Shown here: positions 44,453 to 52,295 of the stretch, piece by piece
Layout of the letters: the number at the start of each line of letters is the position of its first letter
How positions within the stretch are numbered: position 1 is the first letter of the stretch
Source: Bacteroidales bacterium
GTDB taxonomy: Bacteria; Bacteroidota; Bacteroidia; Bacteroidales; UBA3663
Length of the DNA stretch: 55,615 nt
Reading direction: 5' to 3'
Assembly: GCA_024694125.1 (NCBI GenBank)
Contig: JAILKE010000083.1
Span: forward strand, 1-55,615
Notes under the pieces: generated by a model
What the model was told of the DNA's origin: nothing
The model's database searches: none
The model's input: the letters and a program-made list of their open reading frames with translations, nothing else
Translations under genes and position numbers: made by a program

Positions 44453-45685
44453 ATGTCTCGAGTCTGTATCATTGGAGCTGGTGCCGCAGGATGTTTTTGT
44501 GCCCTGTTGTTGCGGCGGCAATGTCCGTCGTTGCAAGTTGATGTGTATGAAGCAGGACGCCGGGCATTGGCCAAAGTTGCCATAACAGGTGGAGGCCGAT
44601 GCAATCTCACCAATACGTTCCAGGGAATACGGAGCCTGAAGGAGGCCTATCCCCGTGGAGAACGTCTCGTGCACCGTGCCTTCTGTCAGTTCGACCATCA
44701 GGCGTTGATGCGATGGTTCGAGGGCGAGGGGGTGAAGTTGGTAGTGCAGGAGGATGAGTGTGTCTTCCCCCAGAGCCAGGACGCCATGCAGATAGTGCAT
44801 ACCCTGTTGCATGGCATGGAGCGGGCTGGTGTCGCGTTGCACCTGGACCATCGGGTTGAGGCGGTCGAGCATCTCAGTGATGGGTATCAGGTCCGCTTTG
44901 CCGCGGGACAGGCTCCCGTCCGGGCTGATGCCGTGGTCGTCACGACTGGCGGTAGCCCCAGGGCCGAGGGTCTCTCATTCCTCGCTCCATTGCAACTTGA
45001 CCTGGTCACACCGGTGCCGTCGTTGTTCTCGTTCAATATCGCTGGTCTCAGCGAGTGGATGGGGATGGTGGCGGACAATGTCAGCGTCGCGTTGGCTGGG
45101 ACCAAGTTCCGTGCCCAGGGCGCCCTGCTCATCACTCATTGGGGCATGAGCGGACCAGCCATACTCAAACTCTCGTCCTATGCAGCCCGTCATCTGGCGG
45201 AGGTCGGCTATAGGGCTCAACTGGTGGTCGATTGGTTGGCCGATGTGGGTGAGGAGGAGGCGCGTTCCCTACTGGCTGACCTCCAGCAATCGCAACCTGC
45301 CAAGCAGATAGGCAATACGCACTTGCCGCAGGTTTCATCCCGTTTCTGGCAGGCCTTGCTCCACCGGGCGGGTATCCGTGCCGAGCAACGGTGGCAGGAG
45401 GTGGGGCGCAAGCAGCTCAATCGTCTCGTCTCGGTATTGACCGCCGATGTTTATGCCATCGAGGGGCAGAGCCGCCACAAGGAGGAGTTCGTGACCTGTG
45501 GAGGTGTGTCATTGTCCAATGTCAATAGCAGTACGCTCGAGGTGAAGACTCATCCGGGACTCTATCTGGCAGGCGAGGTTCTCGACGTGGATGCCATCAC
45601 CGGAGGGTTCAATTTGCAGGCTGCATGGAGCATGGCCTATGTGGTGGCTCAACAGATAATTAAGGGCGAAGGTGACAAATCTTGA
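44453..45685 (+). CDS. HI0933-type FAD-dependent oxidoreductase (aminoacetone oxidase family)
   Basis: 410 residues. N-terminal Rossmann motif MSRVCIIGAGAAGCFCALLL, the family-defining KVAITGGGRCNLTN, the second dinucleotide motif VVVTTGGSPRAEG, and the C-terminal GLYLAGEVLDVDAITGGFNLQAAWSMAYVVAQ. HI0933/YhiN proteins are conserved flavoproteins whose physiological reaction is not established. The start at 44453 is an ATG directly after a simple-repeat tract. Operon with metF/metH is unlikely because of the 168-bp repetitive gap. The TIGR02757 gene follows 45 bp later. Confidence 0.92.
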   Translation: MSRVCIIGAGAAGCFCALLLRRQCPSLQVDVYEAGRRALAKVAITGGGRCNLTNTFQGIRSLKEAYPRGERLVHRAFCQFDHQALMRWFEGEGVKLVVQEDECVFPQSQDAMQIVHTLLHGMERAGVALHLDHRVEAVEHLSDGYQVRFAAGQAPVRADAVVVTTGGSPRAEGLSFLAPLQLDLVTPVPSLFSFNIAGLSEWMGMVADNVSVALAGTKFRAQGALLITHWGMSGPAILKLSSYAARHLAEVGYRAQLVVDWLADVGEEEARSLLADLQQSQPAKQIGNTHLPQVSSRFWQALLHRAGIRAEQRWQEVGRKQLNRLVSVLTADVYAIEGQSRHKEEFVTCGGVSLSNVNSSTLEVKTHPGLYLAGEVLDVDAITGGFNLQAAWSMAYVVAQQIIKGEGDKS

Positions 45686-45730
45686 ATATTCAACCCATTC
45701 GTATAACATTTCCAAACAAAAGAGTCGATT

Positions 45731-46468
45731 TTGGTTACTGAATTGCTTCGACAATTGGCTGAGCGATACGAGACAGCCGATTTCATCCAGGGGGACCCGT
45801 CATGGTTCATGCACCAGGTGCAGGGGCGGGACAATCAGGAGGCTATGGCGTGGTTGGCATCGTGCCTCAGCTACGGTATCCGCACTCAGTTCATGCCCAG
45901 GATAGAGTGGTTGCTCGACAGGGCGGGAGGCGAAGTGGACCGCTGGGTGCGGCAGGGCGATTTCGAGGGCGATGTGTGCGCCGGCGATGAGCGTTGTTTC
46001 TATCGACTCTATACCTGTAGGCAGATGAATGCCCTGTTGCGGTCCTATCAGAAGATGCTCCTCGAGTATGGCACCATGGGCGAATATGTCAGGCGGTCGG
46101 CTACGGATGGTTACACGGCGATCGAGGCGATATGTCGGTTCTACCGGGACCATGGTAGTGGTGGCATCGTACCGCAGGATACCGTCTCGGCCTGCAAGCG
46201 CATCTGCATGTTCCTCCGATGGATGGTGCGGAACCAGTCACCCGTTGACCTGGGTCTGTGGGCCGATTTCATTGACCGCCGTACGCTCATCATGCCCCTG
46301 GATACGCATGTGGTCCAACAATCCATGCGCCTCAATCTGCTACATAGCAAGTCAGCCAGTATGACGGCTGCCCGACGTCTGACCGAAGCCATGTGCAAGG
46401 TCTTTCCCGATGACCCGCTCCGGGGCGATTTCGCTTTGTTCGGGCTGGGAGTGGACCCGCTTACCTGA
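45731..46468 (+). CDS. TIGR02757 (DUF2400) family protein
   Basis: 245 residues, all-helical in appearance, with the family core DPSWFMHQVQGRDNQEAMAWLASCLSYGIRTQF, RLYTCRQMNALL, and the C-terminal ACKRICMFLRWMVR...DLGLWADFI and IMPLDTHVVQQSMRLNL. The LDTHV segment recalls the helix-hairpin-helix DNA glycosylase fold, and a DNA-repair role has been supposed but not shown. There is no ATG or GTG upstream in frame, so the TTG at 45731 is the best start (preceded by ACAAAAGAG). It is the last gene before the gene-free repeat locus. Confidence 0.88.
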   Translation: MVTELLRQLAERYETADFIQGDPSWFMHQVQGRDNQEAMAWLASCLSYGIRTQFMPRIEWLLDRAGGEVDRWVRQGDFEGDVCAGDERCFYRLYTCRQMNALLRSYQKMLLEYGTMGEYVRRSATDGYTAIEAICRFYRDHGSGGIVPQDTVSACKRICMFLRWMVRNQSPVDLGLWADFIDRRTLIMPLDTHVVQQSMRLNLLHSKSASMTAARRLTEAMCKVFPDDPLRGDFALFGLGVDPLT

Positions 46469-46510
46469 TTAGTGATTGCAACAATGCAACGCTTCAACAG
46501 TTGTTGTGCC

Positions 46511-46543
46511 ATGTTTTTGTAATGTATTTGTGATGTTTTTGAA
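46511..46543 (+). repeat. Three tandem 11-bp iterons, core ATGTTTTTG
   Basis: ATGTTTTTGTA (46511), ATGTATTTGTG (46522) and ATGTTTTTGAA (46533) are in perfect 11-bp register. Exact cores recur at 46762, 47169, 47259 and 47274, always on the + strand. The stretch ATGTTTTTGAAGGG is present at both 46533 and 47274. Confidence 0.75.
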
Positions 46544-46626
46544 GGGTTATGCTGTGGTGATTACTCTCTGATTGCGGTGTGACTATGTTCGCGCTTCAAG
46601 CCAATTACAATCACGCTCCTGACATA

Positions 46627-46663
46627 ATACCCATCTAATACCCTTGGAATACCCTACGGGTAT
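46627..46663 (+). repeat. Three 11-bp-spaced ATACCC iterons plus an inverted copy
   Basis: ATACCC at 46627, 46638 and 46649 (period exactly 11 bp), followed by the inverted copy GGGTAT at 46658-46663. Confidence 0.72.
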
Positions 46664-46692
46664 AGATCAGTACGCCGTTTCCGAACGCGGTG

Positions 46693-46700
46693 CAAAGGTA
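46693..46700 (-). promoter_or_regulatory. Orphan leftward -7 box
   Basis: TACCTTTG on the minus strand with a weak TTTT at the -33 distance. A transcript would run left over both iteron sets toward the 3' end of the TIGR02757 gene. No gene is evident on that strand. Confidence 0.4.
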
Positions 46701-46774
46701 AGGAGAAAGTTTTGCGGTCTAAAATTTTTTGCTGATTATTTTCAATTTATTTTTCAACGTCATGTTTTTGTACC

Positions 46775-46949
46775 ATGGTGTCATTGGTGTCATGGTGTCA
46801 AGTGTCATTAAGAAAAAATGAATGTATGAGCTCATATATATAAATATAATATTTAAATATTATATTTATATATATGGCTATATATTTCCCCCCGAATAGA
46901 TAATACTAAATCCTTAATGACACTTGACACTTGACACCAATGACACCAT
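46775..46949. repeat. Long inverted repeat of GTGTCA clusters
   Basis: Left arm 46775-46812, right arm 46913-46949. The arms match over two 18-bp blocks, with TG in one replaced by a single base in the other. The left arm carries GTGTCA at 46778, 46787, 46795 and 46802. The right arm carries TGACAC at 46918, 46925, 46932 and 46941. The 100-bp centre contains the 44-bp palindrome. Confidence 0.88.
46833..46876. repeat. Perfect 44-bp AT palindrome
   Basis: Two 22-bp arms meeting at TTTAAA (centre 46854/46855) with no spacer and no mismatch. Every base is A or T except the outermost C/G. Long enough to extrude a cruciform or be easily melted. Confidence 0.92.
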
Positions 46950-47207
46950 ACCATATTACCCTTTATTGATGTTGAAAATGTTTTGTTATGTGTTGATATT
47001 TAATGTTTTATAAATCAGTGTAGGAAAGTTGGATTGCCCCTGGGTGAAGTGCCGTTTCTTCCCCATTGATGTGTTGTAAGTCCGGAAAACGGTCGAAGTC
47101 CCCTTCGCCCATCCCCATTTTTAAGCGTTTCGTGGGATGAGAACTATCAGTTTTTGATGATTATAGTAATGTTTTTGAGCATAAACAATGAAAAAACATC
47201 CCTAAAA

Positions 47208-47239
47208 TTTGGTATTTTGAGAAAAAACGCTTATCTTTG
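47208..47239 (+). promoter_or_regulatory. Consensus promoter of the predicted small RNA
   Basis: -33 TTTG (47208-47211), exactly 20 nt, -7 TATCTTTG (47232-47239). One of the best matches to the Bacteroidota consensus in the window, yet no ordinary gene follows on this strand. Confidence 0.72.
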
Positions 47240-47245
47240 CACTGG

Positions 47246-47324
47246 TTTTATTAACCGAATGTTTTTGTTAGTAATGTTTTTGAAGGGCCTTGGAGTTGAG
47301 AAACTGTGAGGCTTTTTTTATTTT
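47246..47324 (+). ncRNA. Predicted ~80-nt small RNA
   Basis: Predicted from a consensus promoter (47208-47239) and an intrinsic terminator ending at 47324. The 5' part can form a small hairpin GGTT/AACC (47244-47256); the first ATGTTTTTG core is at 47259 and the second at 47274. The 3' end is an 11-bp stem (47287-47297 with 47102-offset partner 47302-47312, one G-G mismatch, two wobbles) closed by a GAGA tetraloop and followed by T7-A-T4. A 16-codon frame (MFLLVMFLKGLGVEKL, 47259-47309) lies inside, so it could instead encode a small hydrophobic peptide. No match to a known RNA family is recognised. Confidence 0.5.
47287..47324 (+). terminator. Intrinsic terminator of the predicted small RNA
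   Basis: GCCTTGGAGTT (47287-47297), GAGA tetraloop, AACTGTGAGGC (47302-47312), then TTTTTTTATTTT. One internal mismatch. Confidence 0.78.
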
Positions 47325-47378
47325 AAATACACCTCAGAACAATGTAAGAAACAGTCTCCGTGGTAATGTCGTAGTGCT

Positions 47379-49520
47379 CTATAGGTTGAATTTGCTATAG
47401 AAATCCCTTTCATTGATGATTTCTACATTCAACTGGCGTGCTTTGTCCAGTTTGTTCTGTCCTGGAGCATCGCCCGTGACGACATAATTGACCTTGCCCG
47501 ATACCGAACCGACATATTTGGCGCCGTGAGCCGTGAAGAAATCCTTGATCTCGTCGCGCTTGAACCGGTAGCTGGTACCCGTGAAGATGATGGTCAGACC
47601 CTCCAGGGCATTGCCCAGTTGGGCGGCCGCCTGGTATTCGGTCTGGAATCCCAAGCCCTCCCACAGGCAGGAATAGTCCGACAGGTCCGCCTCCAGGATG
47701 TTGCGCGCCATTACTTCGCCTATGCCCTCTATCTCAGTCAGTTCCTGCAGGGTCGTCTGGCGGAAAGCCTGGAGCGAACCGTAATGCTTGGCGAGGAGCT
47801 TGCCCGTGATCTTGCCCACTCCGTCTATGCCCAGACCGCCTATGATTCGGTCCAGGGTGAGCGTCTCGATGCTCTGGCGCACACCGTCCAGCATCTGTGT
47901 GACCTTCTTCTCGGCGTATCCTTCGCCCAGTTTCTGTTGGAGCCAGGTGACATAATCCGGGCAGAAGATGTCGGGCTGGAAGGCCGAAGCCTCGGTGACG
48001 AAGATGCGGTACAGGTCATTGACCGAAGCTATCTGCAGGCGGTCGTACAGGTCAGCCAGTACCTCGGGACCCAGTCCCTTGATGTTGGCACAATCCTTGC
48101 CGCACCAGTACTCGAGGCGCTGTATGGCCTGGGCACGGCAATGATGATTGGGGCAGATCCAGTACTCGCCCTGTTTGACCAGGTTGGTGCCGCAACAGGG
48201 ACACTGGGTGGGGAAGGAGATAGCGGAGGTCTGCACATCCTCGTTGGCATTGCGCTCGGCATCCAGCCCCGTGACCTGTGGGATGACCTCGCCAGCCTTC
48301 TGTACGAAGACGTAGCTGCCCACGGTCAGGTTGAGTTGGCGGATGTAGTTCTCGTTGTTGAGCGTGGCTCGGGACACGATGCTGCCCGATATGGAGGTGG
48401 GGTCAAGTTCTGCTACCGGCGTGATGTGGCCGGTCATGCCGACCTGGAAGGTCACCGCACGGATCTGCGTGCTCTGTGCCTCCTGGGGGAACTTGCGGGC
48501 CTTGCACCAGTTGGGGAAAGTGGTATTGAGCCCCAGGAACTCCTGATGGCGGCGCAGATTGACCTTGACCACGACGCCGTCACAATCGTAGGGCAACTGG
48601 TGAGAGGTGCGGAGCACGTTGAACTGATCGATGGCGTGGGACAGTGCTTCCATCTCGCCGTTGGTGACGGTGTAGGCCGATTGACTACCGATGGAATGGG
48701 GGTCGAACCGCGAGAAGCCCAGTCGGTCCAGCAATTCGAGCGTGGCCTGTTGCGAGGGCATGTACGTCGATTGCCACTCCACGTCGGTCGAATAGGCGGC
48801 ATAGGCATTGACTATCAGTCCGCGGCGAGCCGTGACCTTGGGGTCAAGTTGCTTGAGGCTGCCTGATGCGGCGTTGCGCTTGTTGGCGAAGGGGCGCTCT
48901 CCGTTGGCGATGCGCTCGGCATTGAGACGGTCGAAGGAGCCCTGGGGCATCAGCACTTCGCCTCGCACCTCGAATATCCACCCCTCGGCGGCGCCTTCAG
49001 GACGAGGCAACTGGGGCAGGGACTGGGGCACATTGACGATGGTGCGCACATTGGCTATGACACTTTCACCCTCGATCTGATTGCCTCGGGTGACGGCATC
49101 GGTCAGCACACCGTCGGTATAGATGAGCGAGATGGAGAGACCGTCGTACTTAGGCTCGTAGGTGTACGATACCTCCTCGTCGGGAAAGGCGTTCCGTAGT
49201 TGCCGTGACGTAGTGGCAAGCCACTCCTGCAACTCTCCGTCCGTATATACGTTCTCGATGCTCTGCATGGGGATGATGTGCCTGTGCTTCTCGAACCCGC
49301 CTTGGATGTCGGACCCTACACGTTGCGTGGGACTGCCCTCGAGCACGGTGCCGCTGGCAGCTTCCAGTTTCTGGAGCTGCTTGAACTCCATGTCGAACTC
49401 GAAGTCGGACATGGGTGGGTCATTGTAAACATAGTATTGCATGGATGCCCAGGCAAGGGCAGCCGTGAGACTGGCTTGATCGTCTGTGTTGCGATGCTTG
49501 AAGTCTTCGATCGTGTACAT
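47379..49520 (-). CDS. ligA: NAD-dependent DNA ligase
   Basis: Seals nicks using NAD+. 713 residues from the ATG at 49520 (MYTIEDFKHR); an ATG 13 codons upstream is also possible. Order: Ia domain (YYVYNDPPMSDFEFD), adenylation domain with the catalytic lysine in EPKYDG (K124), FEVRGEV, NKRNAASGSLKQLDP and CDGVVVKVN, an OB fold (QVGMTGHITPVAELDP), a four-Cys zinc finger (CPCCGTNL...WICPNHHCRAQ), HhH repeats (IIGGLGIDGVGKITGKLL) and a C-terminal BRCT (LTIIFTGTSYRFKRDEIKDFF). Some usually constant positions differ: TRGNQIEGE for TRGDGxxGE and WCKARKFP for WAIAYKFP. It is downstream of trmD. Confidence 0.94.
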   Translation of the reverse strand: MYTIEDFKHRNTDDQASLTAALAWASMQYYVYNDPPMSDFEFDMEFKQLQKLEAASGTVLEGSPTQRVGSDIQGGFEKHRHIIPMQSIENVYTDGELQEWLATTSRQLRNAFPDEEVSYTYEPKYDGLSISLIYTDGVLTDAVTRGNQIEGESVIANVRTIVNVPQSLPQLPRPEGAAEGWIFEVRGEVLMPQGSFDRLNAERIANGERPFANKRNAASGSLKQLDPKVTARRGLIVNAYAAYSTDVEWQSTYMPSQQATLELLDRLGFSRFDPHSIGSQSAYTVTNGEMEALSHAIDQFNVLRTSHQLPYDCDGVVVKVNLRRHQEFLGLNTTFPNWCKARKFPQEAQSTQIRAVTFQVGMTGHITPVAELDPTSISGSIVSRATLNNENYIRQLNLTVGSYVFVQKAGEVIPQVTGLDAERNANEDVQTSAISFPTQCPCCGTNLVKQGEYWICPNHHCRAQAIQRLEYWCGKDCANIKGLGPEVLADLYDRLQIASVNDLYRIFVTEASAFQPDIFCPDYVTWLQQKLGEGYAEKKVTQMLDGVRQSIETLTLDRIIGGLGIDGVGKITGKLLAKHYGSLQAFRQTTLQELTEIEGIGEVMARNILEADLSDYSCLWEGLGFQTEYQAAAQLGNALEGLTIIFTGTSYRFKRDEIKDFFTAHGAKYVGSVSGKVNYVVTGDAPGQNKLDKARQLNVEIINERDFYSKFNL

Positions 49521-49595
49521 ATATAGGTGATAATAGGGAGTACTTCTTTGATTGGGCAATATATAAATATGTGTCCTGTCGAATGTAGGAGGGGG

Positions 49596-50291
49596 TCAAT
49601 CCTCGAGCAGGTCGGGACGGAGTGCCTGGGTGCGTTGCAGGGCCATCTCCTGTTCCCACTCGCGTATCTTGCGTTCGTGGCCGGAGAGCAGGATTTCGGG
49701 TACAGAGGCGGTAGTTCCGTCCGTGAAGGTGTACTCCGACGGACGTGTATAGACCGGAGGAGCCAGGAGGTCGTCCTGGAATGAGTCGGAGAGGGCGGAC
49801 TGTTCGTCGCCGATGGCTCCCGGGATGACGCGCACCACGGCATCGGTGATGATGGCGGCAGGGAGTTCGCCGCCCGTCAGGACATAATCGCCTATGGTTA
49901 TCTCCTTGGTGATGAGGTGTTCGCGCACACGCTGGTCGATGCCCTTGTAGTGGCCGCACAGGATGATGAGGTTGTCGCACATAGAGAGGTCATTGGCCAT
50001 GTGCTGGTTGAAGGTCTCTCCATCGGGGGTGACGAAGATGACCTGGTCGTAGTGGCGCTGGCTCTTGAGCTCGGAGATGCAACGGTCGATGGGTTCGCAT
50101 TGCATGACCATGCCGGCACTGCCGCCGAAGGCATAGTCATCTACGCTACGGCGCTTCAGGTCGGTACTCCAGTCGCGCAGGTTGTGGACGTGTATCTCGA
50201 CCAGGCCCTTGGCTTGAGCCCGTTTCAGGATGCTCTGGTTCAAAGGGCTGTCCAGCAGTTCGGGCAATACGGTAATAATATCTATACGCAT
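49596..50291 (-). CDS. trmD: tRNA (guanine37-N1)-methyltransferase
   Basis: Methylates G37 next to the anticodon using SAM, preventing frameshifts. 231 residues with the SPOUT trefoil-knot signatures: [60 protein letters not shown] and the SAM-binding [16 protein letters not shown]. The C-terminal tRNA-contact segment ([29 protein letters not shown]) is complete. It lies 98 bp after the ABC exporter gene and 75 bp before ligA, all leftward, so probably part of one transcript. Confidence 0.97.
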   Translation of the reverse strand: MRIDIITVLPELLDSPLNQSILKRAQAKGLVEIHVHNLRDWSTDLKRRSVDDYAFGGSAGMVMQCEPIDRCISELKSQRHYDQVIFVTPDGETFNQHMANDLSMCDNLIILCGHYKGIDQRVREHLITKEITIGDYVLTGGELPAAIITDAVVRVIPGAIGDEQSALSDSFQDDLLAPPVYTRPSEYTFTDGTTASVPEILLSGHERKIREWEQEMALQRTQALRPDLLED

Positions 50292-50389
50292 GATTGATGA
50301 CGATATTTACGGAAGTTGATGGAATTAGACGGAAAGTTGTCGGGGAGTAGATGGGCATCGGCCGAAAGCTACACCCCTATGGATGTGGG

Positions 50390-52231
50390 TCAGAGCGTCT
50401 GCATGTCGTTGAGCTTCTTGTAGTAGCCGTTGCGGGCAATGAGCTCCTCGTGTGTGCCGCGCTCTACAATCTTGCCTTCGTGCAGGACGCATATCTCGTC
50501 GGCATTCTTGATGGTCGAGGGACGGTGGGCAATGGCAATGGTGGTGCGCGACTTCATCAGGCGTTCCAGGGCCTCCTGCACCAGACGCTCGGACTCAGTG
50601 TCCAGGGCAGAGGTTGCCTCGTCCAGGATGAGGATAGGAGGATTCTTGAGGATGGCGCGTGCGATGGATATGCGTTGGCGCTGGCCACCGGATAGACGTC
50701 CACCACGGTCGCCGATACTGGTGTTGTACCCATCGGGCATCTCCTCGATGAAGGTGTGGGCATTGGCAATCTTGGCGGCGGCTATGACCTCCTCCATCGT
50801 GGCGCTCTCCACGCCGAAGGTGATATTGTTGTATATCGTGTCATTGAAGAGGATAGCCTCCTGGTTGACATTGCCGATTAGGCTACGCAGGTCCGAAATC
50901 TTCACGTCGCGGATGTTCTTGCCGTCGATGGTGATCTCGCCCGACGTCACGTCGTGATAGCGTGGTATCAGATCGACCAATGTCGATTTGCCCGAACCCG
51001 ACTGACCTACCAGTGCGATGGTCTTGCCCTTGGGCACGGTGAGGTCGATGTGCTTCAATACGTCTATCTCGGAATTGGCATATCTGAAAGTTACATCGTG
51101 CAACTCTATGCCCTGTTCGAATGACTGGAGGTCCTTAGGATTGGCAGGATCGGTGATAGGATTGACGGCATTGAGGATCATGTCGATACGCTCCATTGAG
51201 GCCATACCCTGGGGCAGGTTGTAGAAGGCCTTGGAGAACTCCTTCAGCGGGTTGATGACCAGATAGAGCAATACCATATAATAGATGAAGGTACTGGCAT
51301 CCATCATCTCCTGGGTCAGGATGAAGTAACCGCCTATCCACAGGACAATGACGATGACACAGGTTCCCATGAACTCCGATACCGGATGGGCCGAAGCCTG
51401 TCGTGTAGCCACTGAGCTGGAGGCATTGCGGTACTCGGTATTGGTCTTGGTGAATCGGGCCAGCATCTTGTTCTCGGCCAGGAAAGCCTTGATGACGCGC
51501 AGGCCGCCCAGGGTCTCGTCCAGCTCGGTCATGATCTGTCCCCATTGCTCCTGGGTGAACTTGGAACGGCGCTTCAACTTGCGCGTCACGCTACCTATGC
51601 CCCATATCATGATAGGAGCGGTGACGAGGACGCACAGGGTGAGTTGCCAAGAGATGACAAAGAGCATGAAGAAGATGACCAGGATGGCTATTGGATTCTT
51701 GATCAACATATCGACCGATGATGTGAGGGCCGACTCCACGACCTGGGCATCGCTCGACATACGGGCGACAATGTCACCCTTGCGCTCCTCGCTGAAGAAG
51801 GAGAGAGGCAGATGCAGCACCTTGTTGTAAACGGCTATACGAATGTCCTTTACCACGCCGGTACGGAATGGAATCATGATGGCCGATGAAACGAAGTAAC
51901 TACCGCAACGGAGGGCGGTCATGATGATGAGCAGTGCACCCATCACCAGGAGAATGGACATCTGACCATATTCCTCCATGTGCTGCTGTATGTACCAGAA
52001 GGCGTTGTTCTTGAGGTCATCGATCAGCTCTTTGTTGAAGCCGGCTATCTCGTGGTACTCGTATATCTTCGCCTCTTCGGTCTTGAAGAGGATATTGAGA
52101 ATAGGTATGAGCACGGCAAACGAGAACACACTAAGCCACTGACTCACGAAGTTGAGTACAATGGAACCTGCAAGGTATTTTCGGTAGGGTCGGACATAGC
52201 GACCCATTACTTTGAAGAAATCTTTTATCAT
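50390..52231 (-). CDS. ABC exporter, MsbA/lipid-type half transporter (permease + ATPase)
   Basis: 613 residues. The transmembrane domain at 1-~345 has about six helices (e.g. 21-48, 92-118, 180-215, 285-303). The nucleotide-binding domain shows Walker A GQSGSGKST (409-417), Q-loop NVNQEAILF, signature LSGGQ (513-517), Walker B ILILDEAT (533-540) and the H-loop in IAHRPS. The layout is that of MsbA-type homodimeric exporters that flip lipids or export drugs; the substrate is not determinable. Between a LysR-type regulator and trmD, all transcribed leftward. Confidence 0.92.
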   Translation of the reverse strand: MIKDFFKVMGRYVRPYRKYLAGSIVLNFVSQWLSVFSFAVLIPILNILFKTEEAKIYEYHEIAGFNKELIDDLKNNAFWYIQQHMEEYGQMSILLVMGALLIIMTALRCGSYFVSSAIMIPFRTGVVKDIRIAVYNKVLHLPLSFFSEERKGDIVARMSSDAQVVESALTSSVDMLIKNPIAILVIFFMLFVISWQLTLCVLVTAPIMIWGIGSVTRKLKRRSKFTQEQWGQIMTELDETLGGLRVIKAFLAENKMLARFTKTNTEYRNASSSVATRQASAHPVSEFMGTCVIVIVLWIGGYFILTQEMMDASTFIYYMVLLYLVINPLKEFSKAFYNLPQGMASMERIDMILNAVNPITDPANPKDLQSFEQGIELHDVTFRYANSEIDVLKHIDLTVPKGKTIALVGQSGSGKSTLVDLIPRYHDVTSGEITIDGKNIRDVKISDLRSLIGNVNQEAILFNDTIYNNITFGVESATMEEVIAAAKIANAHTFIEEMPDGYNTSIGDRGGRLSGGQRQRISIARAILKNPPILILDEATSALDTESERLVQEALERLMKSRTTIAIAHRPSTIKNADEICVLHEGKIVERGTHEELIARNGYYKKLNDMQTL

Positions 52232-52295
52232 CGAATGAAATGATTATTTATTATGCGTTGTGAGAAAATAGAACCTTTAGGGGGATGGGATAGGG

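Larger units (their letters stand above)
46469..47378. other. Gene-free repeat and palindrome locus between convergent genes
   Basis: 910 bp without a convincing gene, between the converging TIGR02757 and ligA genes. It holds (left to right) an imperfect hairpin after the TIGR02757 stop, three 11-bp iterons with core ATGTTTTTG, three 11-bp iterons with core ATACCC, a leftward -7 box, inverted GTGTCA clusters around a 44-bp AT palindrome, further ATGTTTTTG copies (47169, 47259, 47274), and a rightward promoter with a small terminated transcript. No TTATCCACA-type DnaA box, no dif site and no tRNA were seen. Function unknown. Confidence 0.8.

Noticed and set aside
46141-46512. A 123-residue leftward frame fed by the orphan promoter at 46700
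   Set aside because: After about 16 codons it is antisense of the TIGR02757 coding region and is rich in unlikely residues. Kept only as a low-interest observation.
46833-46876. The AT palindrome as a chromosomal dif site
   Set aside because: dif has two 11-bp arms around a 6-bp centre with ATAA/TTAT at the inner edges; the spacing here is 10 and there is no GC-containing XerC half.
46469-47378. The locus as chromosomal oriC
   Set aside because: No TTATCCACA-like DnaA boxes and no dnaA nearby; the flanking genes converge, whereas they would be expected to diverge from an origin.
47526-48866. A 446-residue rightward frame
   Set aside because: Antisense of ligA, which shows every ligase motif on the other strand.
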